Below, piece by piece: positions 43,174 through 52,169 of a stretch of 64,000 bases of DNA (position 1 is its first letter; each line of letters opens with the position of its first letter). The stretch lies in assembly GCF_026723825.1 (NCBI RefSeq), contig NZ_CP113519.1:4030001-4094000 (forward strand), read 5' to 3'. This DNA is from Pseudomonas sp. GOM7 (GTDB lineage Bacteria; Pseudomonadota; Gammaproteobacteria; Pseudomonadales; Pseudomonadaceae). The translations under genes were made by a program, and so were the position numbers. The notes under the pieces were generated by a model. It was given only the letters and a program-made list of their open reading frames with translations, had not been told where the DNA came from and made no database searches.

Positions 43174-43491
43174 TCAGAACTGCAGGTCGGACAGGCGCCA
43201 GACATCGAAGGCAGGCGTCTCGTACGGGTGACTCTTCTTCAGGGCCTTGACCGCATCGTGGATCAGCTCGTCGGCGACGACCATTTCCACCTTCCACTCC
43301 GCGACCTCCTCGATTCTGCCAACCTGGCCGATGAATGGCTGACTGCCCTCCAGCGCACGGAACTGACCTCGCCCCAGAACCTGCCAGCAGCAGTGGTCAT
43401 AATCACCGACACGCCCACCACCGGCGGCAAATACCGCTTTTTTCACCGGATCCAGATGGGCTTCCGGTACGTAGAAACACAGTTTGTACAT
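43174..43491 (-). CDS. NIF3 C-terminal-like protein (YqfO type)
   Basis: The 105-residue protein matches the PII-like/CutA-like insert domain of NIF3 (YqfO) proteins (MYKLCFYVPEAHLDPVKKAV and YDHCCWQVLGRGQFRA then LEGSQPFIG), here as a stand-alone gene. Ends HPYETPAFDVWRLSDLQF, a family hallmark. Such stand-alone proteins form trimers; function unknown, cytoplasmic. Confidence 0.85.
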   Translation of the reverse strand: MYKLCFYVPEAHLDPVKKAVFAAGGGRVGDYDHCCWQVLGRGQFRALEGSQPFIGQVGRIEEVAEWKVEMVVADELIHDAVKALKKSHPYETPAFDVWRLSDLQF

Positions 43492-43632
43492 CAGGCTCTC
43501 CGCAAACCACAGGCACTCTTTGACGCCAAGATGATGGCATTTTGCCTCACCCTAATACAGAGACCGCCTTCTAAAAATGACTGACGCGTTGCCGCATTCT
43601 GTTTTTTTCGACCGCAACCTGGCCTGGCCTGT

Positions 43633-43902
43633 TCACTCGCCGCGGAGAAATCGCCGCCACTTGCCACGCCAACCAGGCGCCGAAGGGCTATGGCTGCCGT
43701 CGCAATAAGGCAGCTCGGCGGAACGGCCGCAGCGACACAGGAGCAGGTGCTGCTCACGCTCAGGTCGCAGGATCAGGGACTGGCAGCAATGGGGTGTGCA
43801 GTCCGGCAGCTCGGGAGAATGACCGCAGCGGCACAGGCGATGAGTTTCACCGGGTTTGACCAGGCGAACTTCGGGGAGGATGGGGCGAGCGTCTTCGGCC
43901 AT
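43633..43902 (-). CDS. CDGSH-type iron-sulfur protein, tandem motif
   Basis: An 89-residue protein with two CDGSH-type motifs. The second is canonical, CRCGRSAELPYCDGSH, with 3 Cys and 1 His for a [2Fe-2S] cluster. The first is CRCGHSPELPDCTPHC, in which the position usually held by His is Cys, so a four-Cys site is possible. Probably a small electron-transfer or redox-sensing protein. The start at 43902 (MAEDARPIL) has no ribosome site because a REP palindrome begins five bases upstream; an in-frame ATG at 43947 reads through the repeat and is an alternative. Confidence 0.85.
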   Translation of the reverse strand: MAEDARPILPEVRLVKPGETHRLCRCGHSPELPDCTPHCCQSLILRPEREQHLLLCRCGRSAELPYCDGSHSPSAPGWRGKWRRFLRGE

Positions 43903-43906
43903 GGCA

Positions 43907-43971
43907 GCGTAGCCCGGATGAAATCCGGGGAGTGTGGCAGGGATCATTCCCGGATTGCATCCGGGCTACGC
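43907..43971. repeat. CCCGGAT palindromic repeat
   Basis: GCGTAGCCCGGATG and CATCCGGGCTACGC are perfect 14-base inverted arms, with ATCCGGGGA and TCCCGGAT inside. It lies directly before the CDGSH gene start. Confidence 0.8.
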
Positions 43972-43981
43972 GCCCTGCTCC

Positions 43982-44070
43982 CCTTTCCCGCTTGCGGGAG
44001 GAGAGGGTTTGCGCGGGGCACAACACCCTCTCCCGCCCTTCGGGCACCCTCTCCCATGAATGGGAGAGGG
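43982..44070. repeat. CTCTCCC palindromic repeat pair between purL and the CDGSH gene
   Basis: CCTTTCCCGC/GCGGGAGGAGAGG (43982-44006, imperfect) and CCCTCTCCCAT/ATGGGAGAGGG (44047-44070), the same family as 10169-10272. Confidence 0.75.
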
Positions 44071-44079
44071 TCATCAGAA

Positions 44080-44094
44080 GGCCGCTACGCGGCC
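44080..44094 (-). terminator. Hairpin after purL
   Basis: GGCCGC/GCGGCC with a three-base loop, four bases beyond the purL stop. The minus strand continues with TTCTGAT, only a weak T-run, so it may be a weak terminator. Confidence 0.4.
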
Positions 44095-44098
44095 GCTA

Positions 44099-47000
44099 TT
44101 AATCCACCCAGACGCGGGCGTTGCGGAACATGCGCATCCAGCCGCCGTCTTCCTGCCACTCGTCCGGGCGCCAGGAGTTCTGCACGGCGCGGAACACACG
44201 CTCGGGGTGCGGCATCATGATGGTGACGCGACCGTCGCGGCTGGTCAGGCCGGTGATCCCACGGGGCGAACCATTGGGGTTGGCCGGGTAGGTCTCGGTG
44301 ACCTTGCCGTGGTTGTCGACGAAGCGCAGCGCCACGGTGCCCGACAGATCGGCCTCGAGCAGAGCTTCCTCGCTCTCGAACTCGGCATGGCCTTCGCCAT
44401 GGGCGATAGCGATGGGCATGCGCGAACCAGCCATGCCCTGCAGGAAGATCGACGCCGACTCCTGCACCTGCACCATGGCCACACGCGCCTCGAACTGTTC
44501 GGAGCGGTTGCGCACGAAGTGCGGCCAGAACTCGGTGCCAGGGATCAGCTCGTGCAGGTTGCTCATCATCTGGCAGCCGTTGCACACACCGAGGGCGAAG
44601 CTGTCCTTGCGCTCGAAGAAGGCCTGGAAGCCTTCGCGGGCACGGGCGTTGAACAGGATGGACTTGGCCCAGCCCTCACCAGCGCCGAGCACGTCACCGT
44701 AGGAGAAGCCACCACAGGCCACCAGGCCTTTGAACTGCTCCAGGCTGACACGGCCGGCGAGGATATCGCTCATGTGTACGTCGATGGCGGAGAAGCCGGC
44801 GCGGTCGAAGGCTGCCGCCATTTCCACCTGACCGTTGACGCCCTGCTCACGCAGGATCGCCACCTGCGGACGCACACCCTTCTTGATGTAGGGCGCAGCG
44901 ATGTCATGGTTGACGTCATAGCCAAGCTTGACCGACAGACCGGGATTGTCCTCTTCCAGCAGCAGATCGAATTCCTGATCGGCGCACTGGGCGTTGTCGC
45001 GCAGGCGCTGGATGCGATAGCTGGTTTCCGCCCACTGACGCTGCAGCAGGCGACGCTCGCCGGTGAACACCGCTTCACCCTGGAAGCTGATGACGATTTC
45101 GCCGTTGTTGACCGGCTGGCCGATCACCGCCACGCAGTCATCGAGACCAGCAGCGCTGAACTGCGCCAGCACTTCGGCGGTAGCATCCTGGCGCACCTGG
45201 ATCACCGCGCCGAGCTCTTCGTTGAACAGCACAGCCGGCAGCTCCGTCACGGCATCGGCCAGAGCATCGAGGCTCAGGGCCAGACCACAGTGACCGGCAA
45301 AGGCCATTTCCAGCACGGTGGTCAGCAGGCCACCGTCGGAACGGTCATGGTAGGAAAGGATGTGGCCATCGGCATTCAGGCCCTGCACCACGGCGAAGAA
45401 GGCCTTGAGGTCTTCGGCATCGTCGACGTCCGGCACGCTCTGGCCGATCTGCGCATGGGTCTGCGCCAGGATCGAGCCACCCAGACGATTCTGCCCACGG
45501 CCGAGGTCGATCAGGATCAGGTCGGTCTCGCCTTTGTCCATGCGCAGTTCCGGGGTCAGGGTCTGACGCACGTCCTGTACCGGGGCGAAACCGGAAATCA
45601 CCAGCGACAGCGGCGAGGTCACGCTCTTCTCGCCGTCTTCGTCCTGCCAGCGGGTCTTCATCGACATGGAGTCCTTGCCCACCGGGATGGTGATACCCAG
45701 CGCCGGACACAGTTCCATACCCACGGCCTTGACGGTGTCGTACAGACGCGCGTCTTCACCTGGATGACCAGCGGCGGCCATCCAGTTGGCCGACAGTTTG
45801 ATGTCGGAGAGTTTTTCGATGCGCGCGGCGGCCAGGTTGGTGATGGTTTCACCCACTGCCATGCGCCCGGAAGCCGGGGCATCGAGCAGCGCCAGCGGGG
45901 TGCGCTCGCCCATGGCCATGGCTTCGCCGGTGTAGACATCGAAGCTGGTGGCAGTCACGGCGCAATCGGCAACCGGCACCTGCCAGGGGCCGACCATCTG
46001 GTCGCGCGCTACCAGGCCAGTGATGGTGCGGTCGCCAATGGTGATCAAAAAGCTCTTGCTGGCCACGGCTGGGTGACGCAGCACGCGCGATACCGCGTCC
46101 TGCAGATCCACACCAGCAGCGTCGAAGTCATCGCCCTGCTCCGCTTCGCGGCTGACGCTGCGGTGCATGCGCGGTGGCTTACCCAGCAGCACGTTGAGCG
46201 GCATGTCCACCGGGGTGTTGCTGAAATGGCTGTCGGTGACGGTCAGGTGGGGCTCGGCAGTCGCCTCGCCCACAACAGCGAAGGGGCAGCGCTCACGCTC
46301 GCAGATGGCCTGGAAGCGCTCGAAGTCGGCGGCGTCCACGCTCAGTACGTAACGTTCCTGCGACTCGTTGCACCAGATTTCGTGCGGGGCCATGCCCGGC
46401 TCGTCGTTGGGCACGTTGCGCAGCTCGAAGCGACCGCCACGGCCACCGTCGTTGATCAGCTCCGGCAGGGCATTGGAGATACCACCAGCACCGACGTCGT
46501 GGATGAACTTGATCGGGTTGGCTTCGCCCAACTGCCAGCAGCGGTCGATGACCTCCTGGCAGCGGCGCTCCATTTCCGGGTTCTCGCGCTGTACCGAGGC
46601 GAAGTCCAGATCAGCCGAGCTGGCACCGGTGGCCATCGACGACGCGGCGCCGCCGCCCAGGCCGATGAGCATGGCCGGGCCGCCGAGCACGATCAGCTTG
46701 GCGCCGACCGAGATCTCGCCCTTCTGCACGTGGTTCTCACGGATGTTGCCGAGGCCGCCGGCGAGCATGATCGGCTTGTGATAACCGCGCACTTCCTCGC
46801 CACGCGGGCTGCTGACCGCCTGCTCGAAAGTACGGAAGTAGCCGTTGAGGGCCGGGCGACCGAACTCGTTGTTGAACGCGGCGCCGCCCAGCGGGCCTTC
46901 GATCATGATGTCCAGCGCGCTGACGATGCGCTCGGGCTTGCCGTAGGGCTTTTCCCAGGGCTGGAGGAAGTCGGGGATATTCAGGTTGGAGACCGAGAAG

Positions 47001-47995
47001 CCGGTCAGGCCGGCCTTCGGCTTGGCGCCACGGCCGGTGGCGCCCTCGTCGCGGATCTCGCCGCCGGAGCCGGTGGAAGCGCCGGGGAACGGGGCAATGG
47101 CGGTCGGGTGGTTGTGGGTTTCCACCTTCATCAGGATATGCACGGGCTCGACGCTAGCGCCGTACTCGCGGGTATCCGGATTGGGGAAGAAACGCCCAGC
47201 GGTGTGGCCGACAATGACCGAGGCGTTGTCCTTGTAGGCGCTCAGCACGCCTTCGCTGTGCATCTGGTAGGTGTTCTTGATCATGCCGAACAGCGACTTG
47301 TCCTGGCTCTCGCCGTCGATGTCCCAGCTGGCATTGAAGATCTTGTGGCGGCAGTGCTCAGAGTTGGCCTGGGCGAACATCATCAGTTCGATGTCGTGCG
47401 GGTTGCGCCCCAGGTCATTGAAGCTCTTCACCAGGTAGTCGATTTCGTCCTCGGCCAGGGCCAGGCCGAGGTCCTGGTTGGCCTGCTCCAGCGCGGCGCG
47501 GCCACCGCCGAGCACGTCGACGGCGGTCAGCGGCTTGGGCTCGGCGTGGCTGAACAGCGCACCAGCGTCCTCCATCGCGCCCAGCACGAGCTGGGTCATG
47601 CGGTCGTGCAGCAGGCTGGCGACGGCGGCGCTGTCGGCCTCGCTCAACTCACCACTGACGTAGTAGGCGATACCACGCTCCAGGCGCTGGATCTTGCTCA
47701 GGCCACAGTTGCGGGCGATGTCGCTGGCCTTGCTCGACCAGGGCGAGATGGTGCCGAAACGCGGAATGGTCAGAAACAGCTTGCCGCTGGGCTCCTGTAC
47801 CGGCACGCTCGGGCCGTACTTGAGCAGGCGGGCCAGCACCTGCTCTTCATCGGCAGTCAGAACGCCGGTGACATCGGCGAAGTGTGCGAACTCGGCGTAC
47901 AGCCCGGTCACGGCCGGCACCTTGCTGGTCAGTTGCTCGAGCAATTTGCCATGGCGGAAAGCGGAAAGAGCGGGAGCGCCGCGCAGAATCAACAT
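44099..47995 (-). CDS. purL: Phosphoribosylformylglycinamidine synthase (large single-chain PurL)
   Basis: PurL makes FGAM from FGAR, glutamine and ATP in purine synthesis. The 1298-residue single-chain form has the N-terminal PurS-like region (1-160), two ATP-grasp-like synthetase halves (for example VETHNHPTAIAPFPGASTGS) and a C-terminal class I glutaminase with the nucleophile Cys in ALGVCNGCQMMSNL, plus His in MMPHPERVF. Length matches E. coli (1295). It is divergent from mltF. Confidence 0.98.
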   Translation of the reverse strand: MLILRGAPALSAFRHGKLLEQLTSKVPAVTGLYAEFAHFADVTGVLTADEEQVLARLLKYGPSVPVQEPSGKLFLTIPRFGTISPWSSKASDIARNCGLSKIQRLERGIAYYVSGELSEADSAAVASLLHDRMTQLVLGAMEDAGALFSHAEPKPLTAVDVLGGGRAALEQANQDLGLALAEDEIDYLVKSFNDLGRNPHDIELMMFAQANSEHCRHKIFNASWDIDGESQDKSLFGMIKNTYQMHSEGVLSAYKDNASVIVGHTAGRFFPNPDTREYGASVEPVHILMKVETHNHPTAIAPFPGASTGSGGEIRDEGATGRGAKPKAGLTGFSVSNLNIPDFLQPWEKPYGKPERIVSALDIMIEGPLGGAAFNNEFGRPALNGYFRTFEQAVSSPRGEEVRGYHKPIMLAGGLGNIRENHVQKGEISVGAKLIVLGGPAMLIGLGGGAASSMATGASSADLDFASVQRENPEMERRCQEVIDRCWQLGEANPIKFIHDVGAGGISNALPELINDGGRGGRFELRNVPNDEPGMAPHEIWCNESQERYVLSVDAADFERFQAICERERCPFAVVGEATAEPHLTVTDSHFSNTPVDMPLNVLLGKPPRMHRSVSREAEQGDDFDAAGVDLQDAVSRVLRHPAVASKSFLITIGDRTITGLVARDQMVGPWQVPVADCAVTATSFDVYTGEAMAMGERTPLALLDAPASGRMAVGETITNLAAARIEKLSDIKLSANWMAAAGHPGEDARLYDTVKAVGMELCPALGITIPVGKDSMSMKTRWQDEDGEKSVTSPLSLVISGFAPVQDVRQTLTPELRMDKGETDLILIDLGRGQNRLGGSILAQTHAQIGQSVPDVDDAEDLKAFFAVVQGLNADGHILSYHDRSDGGLLTTVLEMAFAGHCGLALSLDALADAVTELPAVLFNEELGAVIQVRQDATAEVLAQFSAAGLDDCVAVIGQPVNNGEIVISFQGEAVFTGERRLLQRQWAETSYRIQRLRDNAQCADQEFDLLLEEDNPGLSVKLGYDVNHDIAAPYIKKGVRPQVAILREQGVNGQVEMAAAFDRAGFSAIDVHMSDILAGRVSLEQFKGLVACGGFSYGDVLGAGEGWAKSILFNARAREGFQAFFERKDSFALGVCNGCQMMSNLHELIPGTEFWPHFVRNRSEQFEARVAMVQVQESASIFLQGMAGSRMPIAIAHGEGHAEFESEEALLEADLSGTVALRFVDNHGKVTETYPANPNGSPRGITGLTSRDGRVTIMMPHPERVFRAVQNSWRPDEWQEDGGWMRMFRNARVWVD

Positions 47996-48163
47996 CGTCG
48001 GGACAGCCTCTGGAGAAGGGGGTGTGCTTAGAGGCCGTGCATTCTAGCCTAAAGCCGCGCGTACAGCACCCGTGCCAGGAGCTTTGAAGACAAGCGAGCA
48101 CTAGCAGAGAAGCGCCTCGCTGTCGAGATATGGCACGACCTGCGCTTTGCGTATACTGCGCGG

Positions 48164-49630
48164 ATGTTTGCACGACCTGCGATACGCATGCGTTGCGCCA
48201 CAAGGCTGTTGGCGATTGGAACCCTCCTGATGCTTGCTGGCTGTGGCGAAGATCACAAGCCCAGCGTACTCGAGCAGGTAAAGGCGGCGGGTGAGCTGCG
48301 CGTGGTCACCCGAAACAGCCCATCGACCTACTTCCAGGATCGCAACGGCGCCACCGGCTTCGAGTACGAACTGGCCAAACGCTTCGCCAAGGATCTCGGC
48401 GTGGAGCTGAAGGTGGAAACCGCCGACAACCTCGACAGCCTGTTTGCCAGCCTCGGCAGCAAGGACGGCCCGGTGTTGGCCGCCGCCGGATTGATCGACA
48501 CGCCGCAACGCAAGCGCCAGGTGCGTTTCTCCATCCCCTATCTGGAAGTCACCCCGCAGGTCGTCTATCGCCAAGGCGATACTCGCCCGACCAAGGCCGA
48601 AGACCTGGTCGGCAAGCGCATCATGGTCATGGCCGGCAGCAGCCACGCCGAACAACTGGCCGCGCTCAAGCAGCAACTACCGGAGTTGCAGTTCGAGGTG
48701 TCCGACGCGGTTGAGGTGGTCGACCTGTTGCGCATGGTGGATGAAGGGCAGATCGACCTGACCCTGGTGGACTCCAACGAACTGGCGATGAACCAGGTGT
48801 ACTTCCCCAACGTGCGCGTCGCCTTCGACCTCGGCGATACCAACCGCATGCGCTGGGCCGTGGCCGCCGGGGACGACGACAGCCTGCTGCAGGAAATCGA
48901 CGCCTTCCTCAAACGCGCCGAGAGCAACGGCACCCTGCAGCGCCTCAAGGAACGCTACTACGGCCATGTCGACGTGCTGGGTTATGTCGGTGCCTATACC
49001 TTCGCCCAACATCTGCAGCAGCGTCTGCCACGCTACGAACAAATGTTCCGCCATGCCTCGCGCAGCCATCAGGTGGATTGGCGCCTGCTGGCCGCCATCG
49101 GCTACCAGGAATCGCTGTGGCAACCCAACGCCACCTCCAAGACCGGCGTGCGCGGCCTGATGATGTTGACCCAGCGCACCGCGCAATCGGTCGGTGTGTC
49201 CAACCGCCTCGACCCCAAGCAGAGCATCGACGGCGGCGCCCGCTACTTCCTGAAGATGCACGAACAACTGCCGGAGAGCATCGCCGAACCGGATCGCACC
49301 TGGTTCGCCCTGGCCGCCTACAACGTCGGCGGTGGTCACCTGGAAGACGCCCGCCGCCTGACCGAAGCCGAAGGGCTGGATCCGGACAAGTGGGCCGACG
49401 TCCAGAAGATCCTGCCGCGCCTGGCGCAGAAGCAGTGGTACAGCAAGACCCGTTACGGCTATGCCCGTGGCGGTGAGCCGGTGCACTTCGTGCGCAACAT
49501 CCGTCGCTACTACGACATCCTCACCTGGGTGACCCAGCCGCAACTGGAAGGCACGGAAATCGCCGAGAGTGGCATCCACATGCCCGGCATCGACAAGCGC
49601 AAGCCGGACGAAGACGCCCCGCCGCTATAA
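48164..49630 (+). CDS. mltF: Membrane-bound lytic murein transglycosylase F
   Basis: MltF cleaves peptidoglycan glycan strands to 1,6-anhydroMurNAc ends. The 488-residue protein starts with a hydrophobic leader ending in the lipobox-like LAGC (Cys27), so it is probably an outer-membrane lipoprotein. An N-terminal solute-binding-like domain (about 40-265; SBP_bac_3 type) regulates the C-terminal SLT domain (about 285-430), where the catalytic Glu is Glu316 in AIGYQESLWQPNA and GVRGLMMLTQRTA follows. It is divergent from purL. Confidence 0.95.
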   Translation: MFARPAIRMRCATRLLAIGTLLMLAGCGEDHKPSVLEQVKAAGELRVVTRNSPSTYFQDRNGATGFEYELAKRFAKDLGVELKVETADNLDSLFASLGSKDGPVLAAAGLIDTPQRKRQVRFSIPYLEVTPQVVYRQGDTRPTKAEDLVGKRIMVMAGSSHAEQLAALKQQLPELQFEVSDAVEVVDLLRMVDEGQIDLTLVDSNELAMNQVYFPNVRVAFDLGDTNRMRWAVAAGDDDSLLQEIDAFLKRAESNGTLQRLKERYYGHVDVLGYVGAYTFAQHLQQRLPRYEQMFRHASRSHQVDWRLLAAIGYQESLWQPNATSKTGVRGLMMLTQRTAQSVGVSNRLDPKQSIDGGARYFLKMHEQLPESIAEPDRTWFALAAYNVGGGHLEDARRLTEAEGLDPDKWADVQKILPRLAQKQWYSKTRYGYARGGEPVHFVRNIRRYYDILTWVTQPQLEGTEIAESGIHMPGIDKRKPDEDAPPL

Positions 49631-49633
49631 CCG

Positions 49634-50098
49634 TTACAGCAAAGCCTGATTAGCCGCCGAACAACGACTCTGCGCGCGCCGCGCCTGTGGCAAGGCCGCC
49701 AGTTTCGATGCGCATTGCGCCTGGCTCGGCACCCGCTCGACCTGAAGATTGGACTTTTCGTCGACGCTGATCAGGTAAGGATGGCTGTAGCGTGCCCGGT
49801 CGTTCCAGTCACTGAAGCGCTGCGTAGCGAACACACAGCGATAATCCAGTTGCCCGGTGAAGCCCTTGAAGCGGTCACGCATGAAGATATGGTGATAGCG
49901 CTGCCAGTCGCGGTCACGCTGGCCGTCGCGCACGGCCACCTGGCACTCCTCCAGCGTGGTGATCTCCGGCTCGTACAAGAAGACGCTTTGCGCCAGGTTG
50001 GAACCGCCCAACTGCACGGTGGCCAGCAGGCATACCTGCCGCTCCTCGGCCAACGCCGGTGCAGCCATGAATGCCAACAGTGCCATCAATCGCTTCAT
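49634..50098 (-). CDS. Secreted protein of unknown function
   Basis: A 154-residue protein with a signal peptide (residues 1-17; MALLAFMAAPALA then EE). The mature part has five cysteines and an aromatic-rich middle (WQRYHHIFMRDRFKGF), ending in Ala/Arg/Cys-rich sequence. I do not recognise a family; the size and context match a conserved Pseudomonas hypothetical between mltF and tadA. The ATG at 50098 (MKRLM) is preferred because AGAGG then lies five bases upstream; a second ATG is directly adjacent. Confidence 0.75.
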   Translation of the reverse strand: MKRLMALLAFMAAPALAEERQVCLLATVQLGGSNLAQSVFLYEPEITTLEECQVAVRDGQRDRDWQRYHHIFMRDRFKGFTGQLDYRCVFATQRFSDWNDRARYSHPYLISVDEKSNLQVERVPSQAQCASKLAALPQARRAQSRCSAANQALL

Positions 50099-50124
50099 CA
50101 TCACCTCTCCCTGTAAAAACCGAC

Positions 50125-50601
50125 TCAGCCGCGCCGCGCCTTGAAGAACGCCTTGAGCAGCGCACCACTCTCCTCGGCCAGCAGCCCGCCCTCCACCATC
50201 ACCCGGTGATTGAGAAAGCCCTGCTCGAAGAAACGCCCCTGACTGACCGCCATGCCCGCGCGCGGCTCGCTGGCGGCGTACACCACCCGCGCGATACGTG
50301 CATGCACGATAAGCCCGGCGCACATGCTGCAAGGCTCCAGGGTGACGTACAGGGTGCTGCCCGGCAGGCGGTAGTTCTGCACGCTTTCAGCCGCTGCGCG
50401 GATCGCCACCATCTCGGCATGGGCGCTGGGGTCATGGCGTGAGATCGGGCAATTGAAGCCGCGCCCGATGATTTCACCGTCCTGTACCAACACCGCCCCC
50501 ACCGGCACCTCGCCCAGCTCGGCGCCCTGGCGTGCCAGCGCCAGCGCCGCCTGCATGAAAGGCTCGTCGAGGGATCGGTCGATGATGTGCGGTCTGTTCA
50601 T
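50125..50601 (-). CDS. tadA: tRNA-specific adenosine deaminase
   Basis: TadA converts A34 to inosine in tRNA-Arg(ACG). The 158-residue protein has the deaminase zinc site: H-A-E in HDPSAHAEMVAIRAA and P-C-x2-C in TLEPCSMCAGLIVH. Length and the conserved RFFEQGFLNHR are as in E. coli. It lies 26 bases before the secreted protein gene in the same direction. Confidence 0.96.
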   Translation of the reverse strand: MNRPHIIDRSLDEPFMQAALALARQGAELGEVPVGAVLVQDGEIIGRGFNCPISRHDPSAHAEMVAIRAAAESVQNYRLPGSTLYVTLEPCSMCAGLIVHARIARVVYAASEPRAGMAVSQGRFFEQGFLNHRVMVEGGLLAEESGALLKAFFKARRG

Positions 50602-50688
50602 GGCTCAGTCAGGTGGCTTCGAGAACGCTGGCGGGTGCCGTTGCCTGTGCGCAATGTACAGACAACGGCGTGGAAAGAAAGCCCCGCC

Positions 50689-51945
50689 TCACCAACCGGA
50701 CGGCAATAGCTGCAGAGCACTGAGCACGGCGTACACAGCGCTGGCCAGGTAGATCAGCACGATCATCACCTGCAGCGCCGGATGAGCGATCCAGCCGCAT
50801 TGCCAGGCCGGCTGCAGATCACCACTGCGGCGCGCCTGGCGCAGCATCAGGATCGGCATGATCGAGAGGATCACGCCACTGAAGGCGCCGGCGAAGTACA
50901 GCGCGTTGACGAAGCCGACCATGCCGCTGTACGCCAGCACGAACGGTGGCACGCACACTAGGCCGAGCACCATCAGGCGGGTCTTGGGCTGCGACTCGGC
51001 GCCGAGCGACTGGAACTTGTCGAAGATGTTGGTCAGGAAGCTACCGCCGAGGCCCCAGTACGAGGTCATCATCGCGCACAGGGCGAAGGTGTTGGCGGTG
51101 TAGAACGCCCATTGCCCCAGCGCCTCGCCCCAGGCCAGGGTGGCCACCTCGGACTGATTCTCCAGGCCGGTCAGGGCGATCACCGAAGCCGGCACGATTG
51201 CCAGCAGGACGAAGGTGCTGATCATCCCGGTGATCACCGCACGCGGCAGCAGTTGCGGGCGGTCGGCGAAGCCACGGGCCATTTCCGGCACGATGTACTG
51301 CGCCGAGAAGCAGAACACGGCGATGTTGAACACCGGCACCATGTAGACCCAGTCGCCGTCGAGCAGGCGCGCCGCATCGGTGTTCTCGTTGATCAGCGTC
51401 GCGACCACCAGGATCAGGATCATGCTGACCATGCCGATGCTGATGAACTTCTCGCCCTTGCCGATGGCACTCAGGCCCAGATACAGCACCAGTGCCGCCG
51501 GAGCGAAGAACAGCAGGCTGCCCAGCGCCGGACTGATACCGAGGAACGCCGAGAGAATCTTGCCGCTGCCGCTCATGTAGGCGATCAGCGCACCGATGCT
51601 GTTGACCGCTACCGAGAGGAAGATCGCCCAGGAACCGAACGAGCCGACGTAGCGCTTGGCCAGGCCACTGAGCTGGCTGTGCGCACGGGTGCGCAGCGCG
51701 GTTTCGGAGACGTAGAGCATGGTGATGGTGGTGAAGATGCCGGCCACTGCCAACCAGAGCAGCAGGGGCGCGAAACCAGCCTTGCGACTGGCATAGGCCA
51801 TCGACAGCACACCGGCACCGATATTGGTGCCCACGATCATCGCCACGGCCTCGAGGAAGCTCAGGCGCTTGACCTCCAGCCCAGATGCGGCGACCGGCTC
51901 GGCACCGGCTTGCCCCGCCACGGAGCGGATCTGCGTTTCACTCAT
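50689..51945 (-). CDS. Amino-acid permease (aromatic amino acid transporter type, HAAAP family)
   Basis: The 418-residue protein has about 11 membrane helices. The first helix carries GTNIGAGVLSMAYASRKAGF, typical of the HAAAP/SLC38-type amino-acid/proton symporters such as TyrP and Mtr. The specific substrate is not decidable; Trp or Tyr import is the common assignment. A GTG at 51948 precedes the ATG at 51945; I use the ATG. It follows the multicopper oxidase gene by about 225 bases. Confidence 0.83.
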   Translation of the reverse strand: MSETQIRSVAGQAGAEPVAASGLEVKRLSFLEAVAMIVGTNIGAGVLSMAYASRKAGFAPLLLWLAVAGIFTTITMLYVSETALRTRAHSQLSGLAKRYVGSFGSWAIFLSVAVNSIGALIAYMSGSGKILSAFLGISPALGSLLFFAPAALVLYLGLSAIGKGEKFISIGMVSMILILVVATLINENTDAARLLDGDWVYMVPVFNIAVFCFSAQYIVPEMARGFADRPQLLPRAVITGMISTFVLLAIVPASVIALTGLENQSEVATLAWGEALGQWAFYTANTFALCAMMTSYWGLGGSFLTNIFDKFQSLGAESQPKTRLMVLGLVCVPPFVLAYSGMVGFVNALYFAGAFSGVILSIMPILMLRQARRSGDLQPAWQCGWIAHPALQVMIVLIYLASAVYAVLSALQLLPSGW

Positions 51946-52169
51946 CACAACACCTCTACAACGAAATCAACGTATCAGGAGGGCCTGAACCGAACTGCCA
52001 CGGCCTTTGTTCTGAACGGTGAACGGGCATTGCGCAAACGAAACGGACATCCAGGCCCCGCCCGGCGACTGCCCGGAGGACGTCCCGCACGCCACCGACC
52101 TGAGGCCGGCCGCGAACGGGGCGCGCACCTTACCACAAGGTTCGCGGTGCGCGGGCCAGCAACACGGCC

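Noticed and set aside
44060..48031. Very long open frame (1323 codons) antisense to purL
   Set aside because: It follows from GC-rich codon usage in purL and gives a His/Gln/Val-rich protein without any domain; purL is certain on the other strand.
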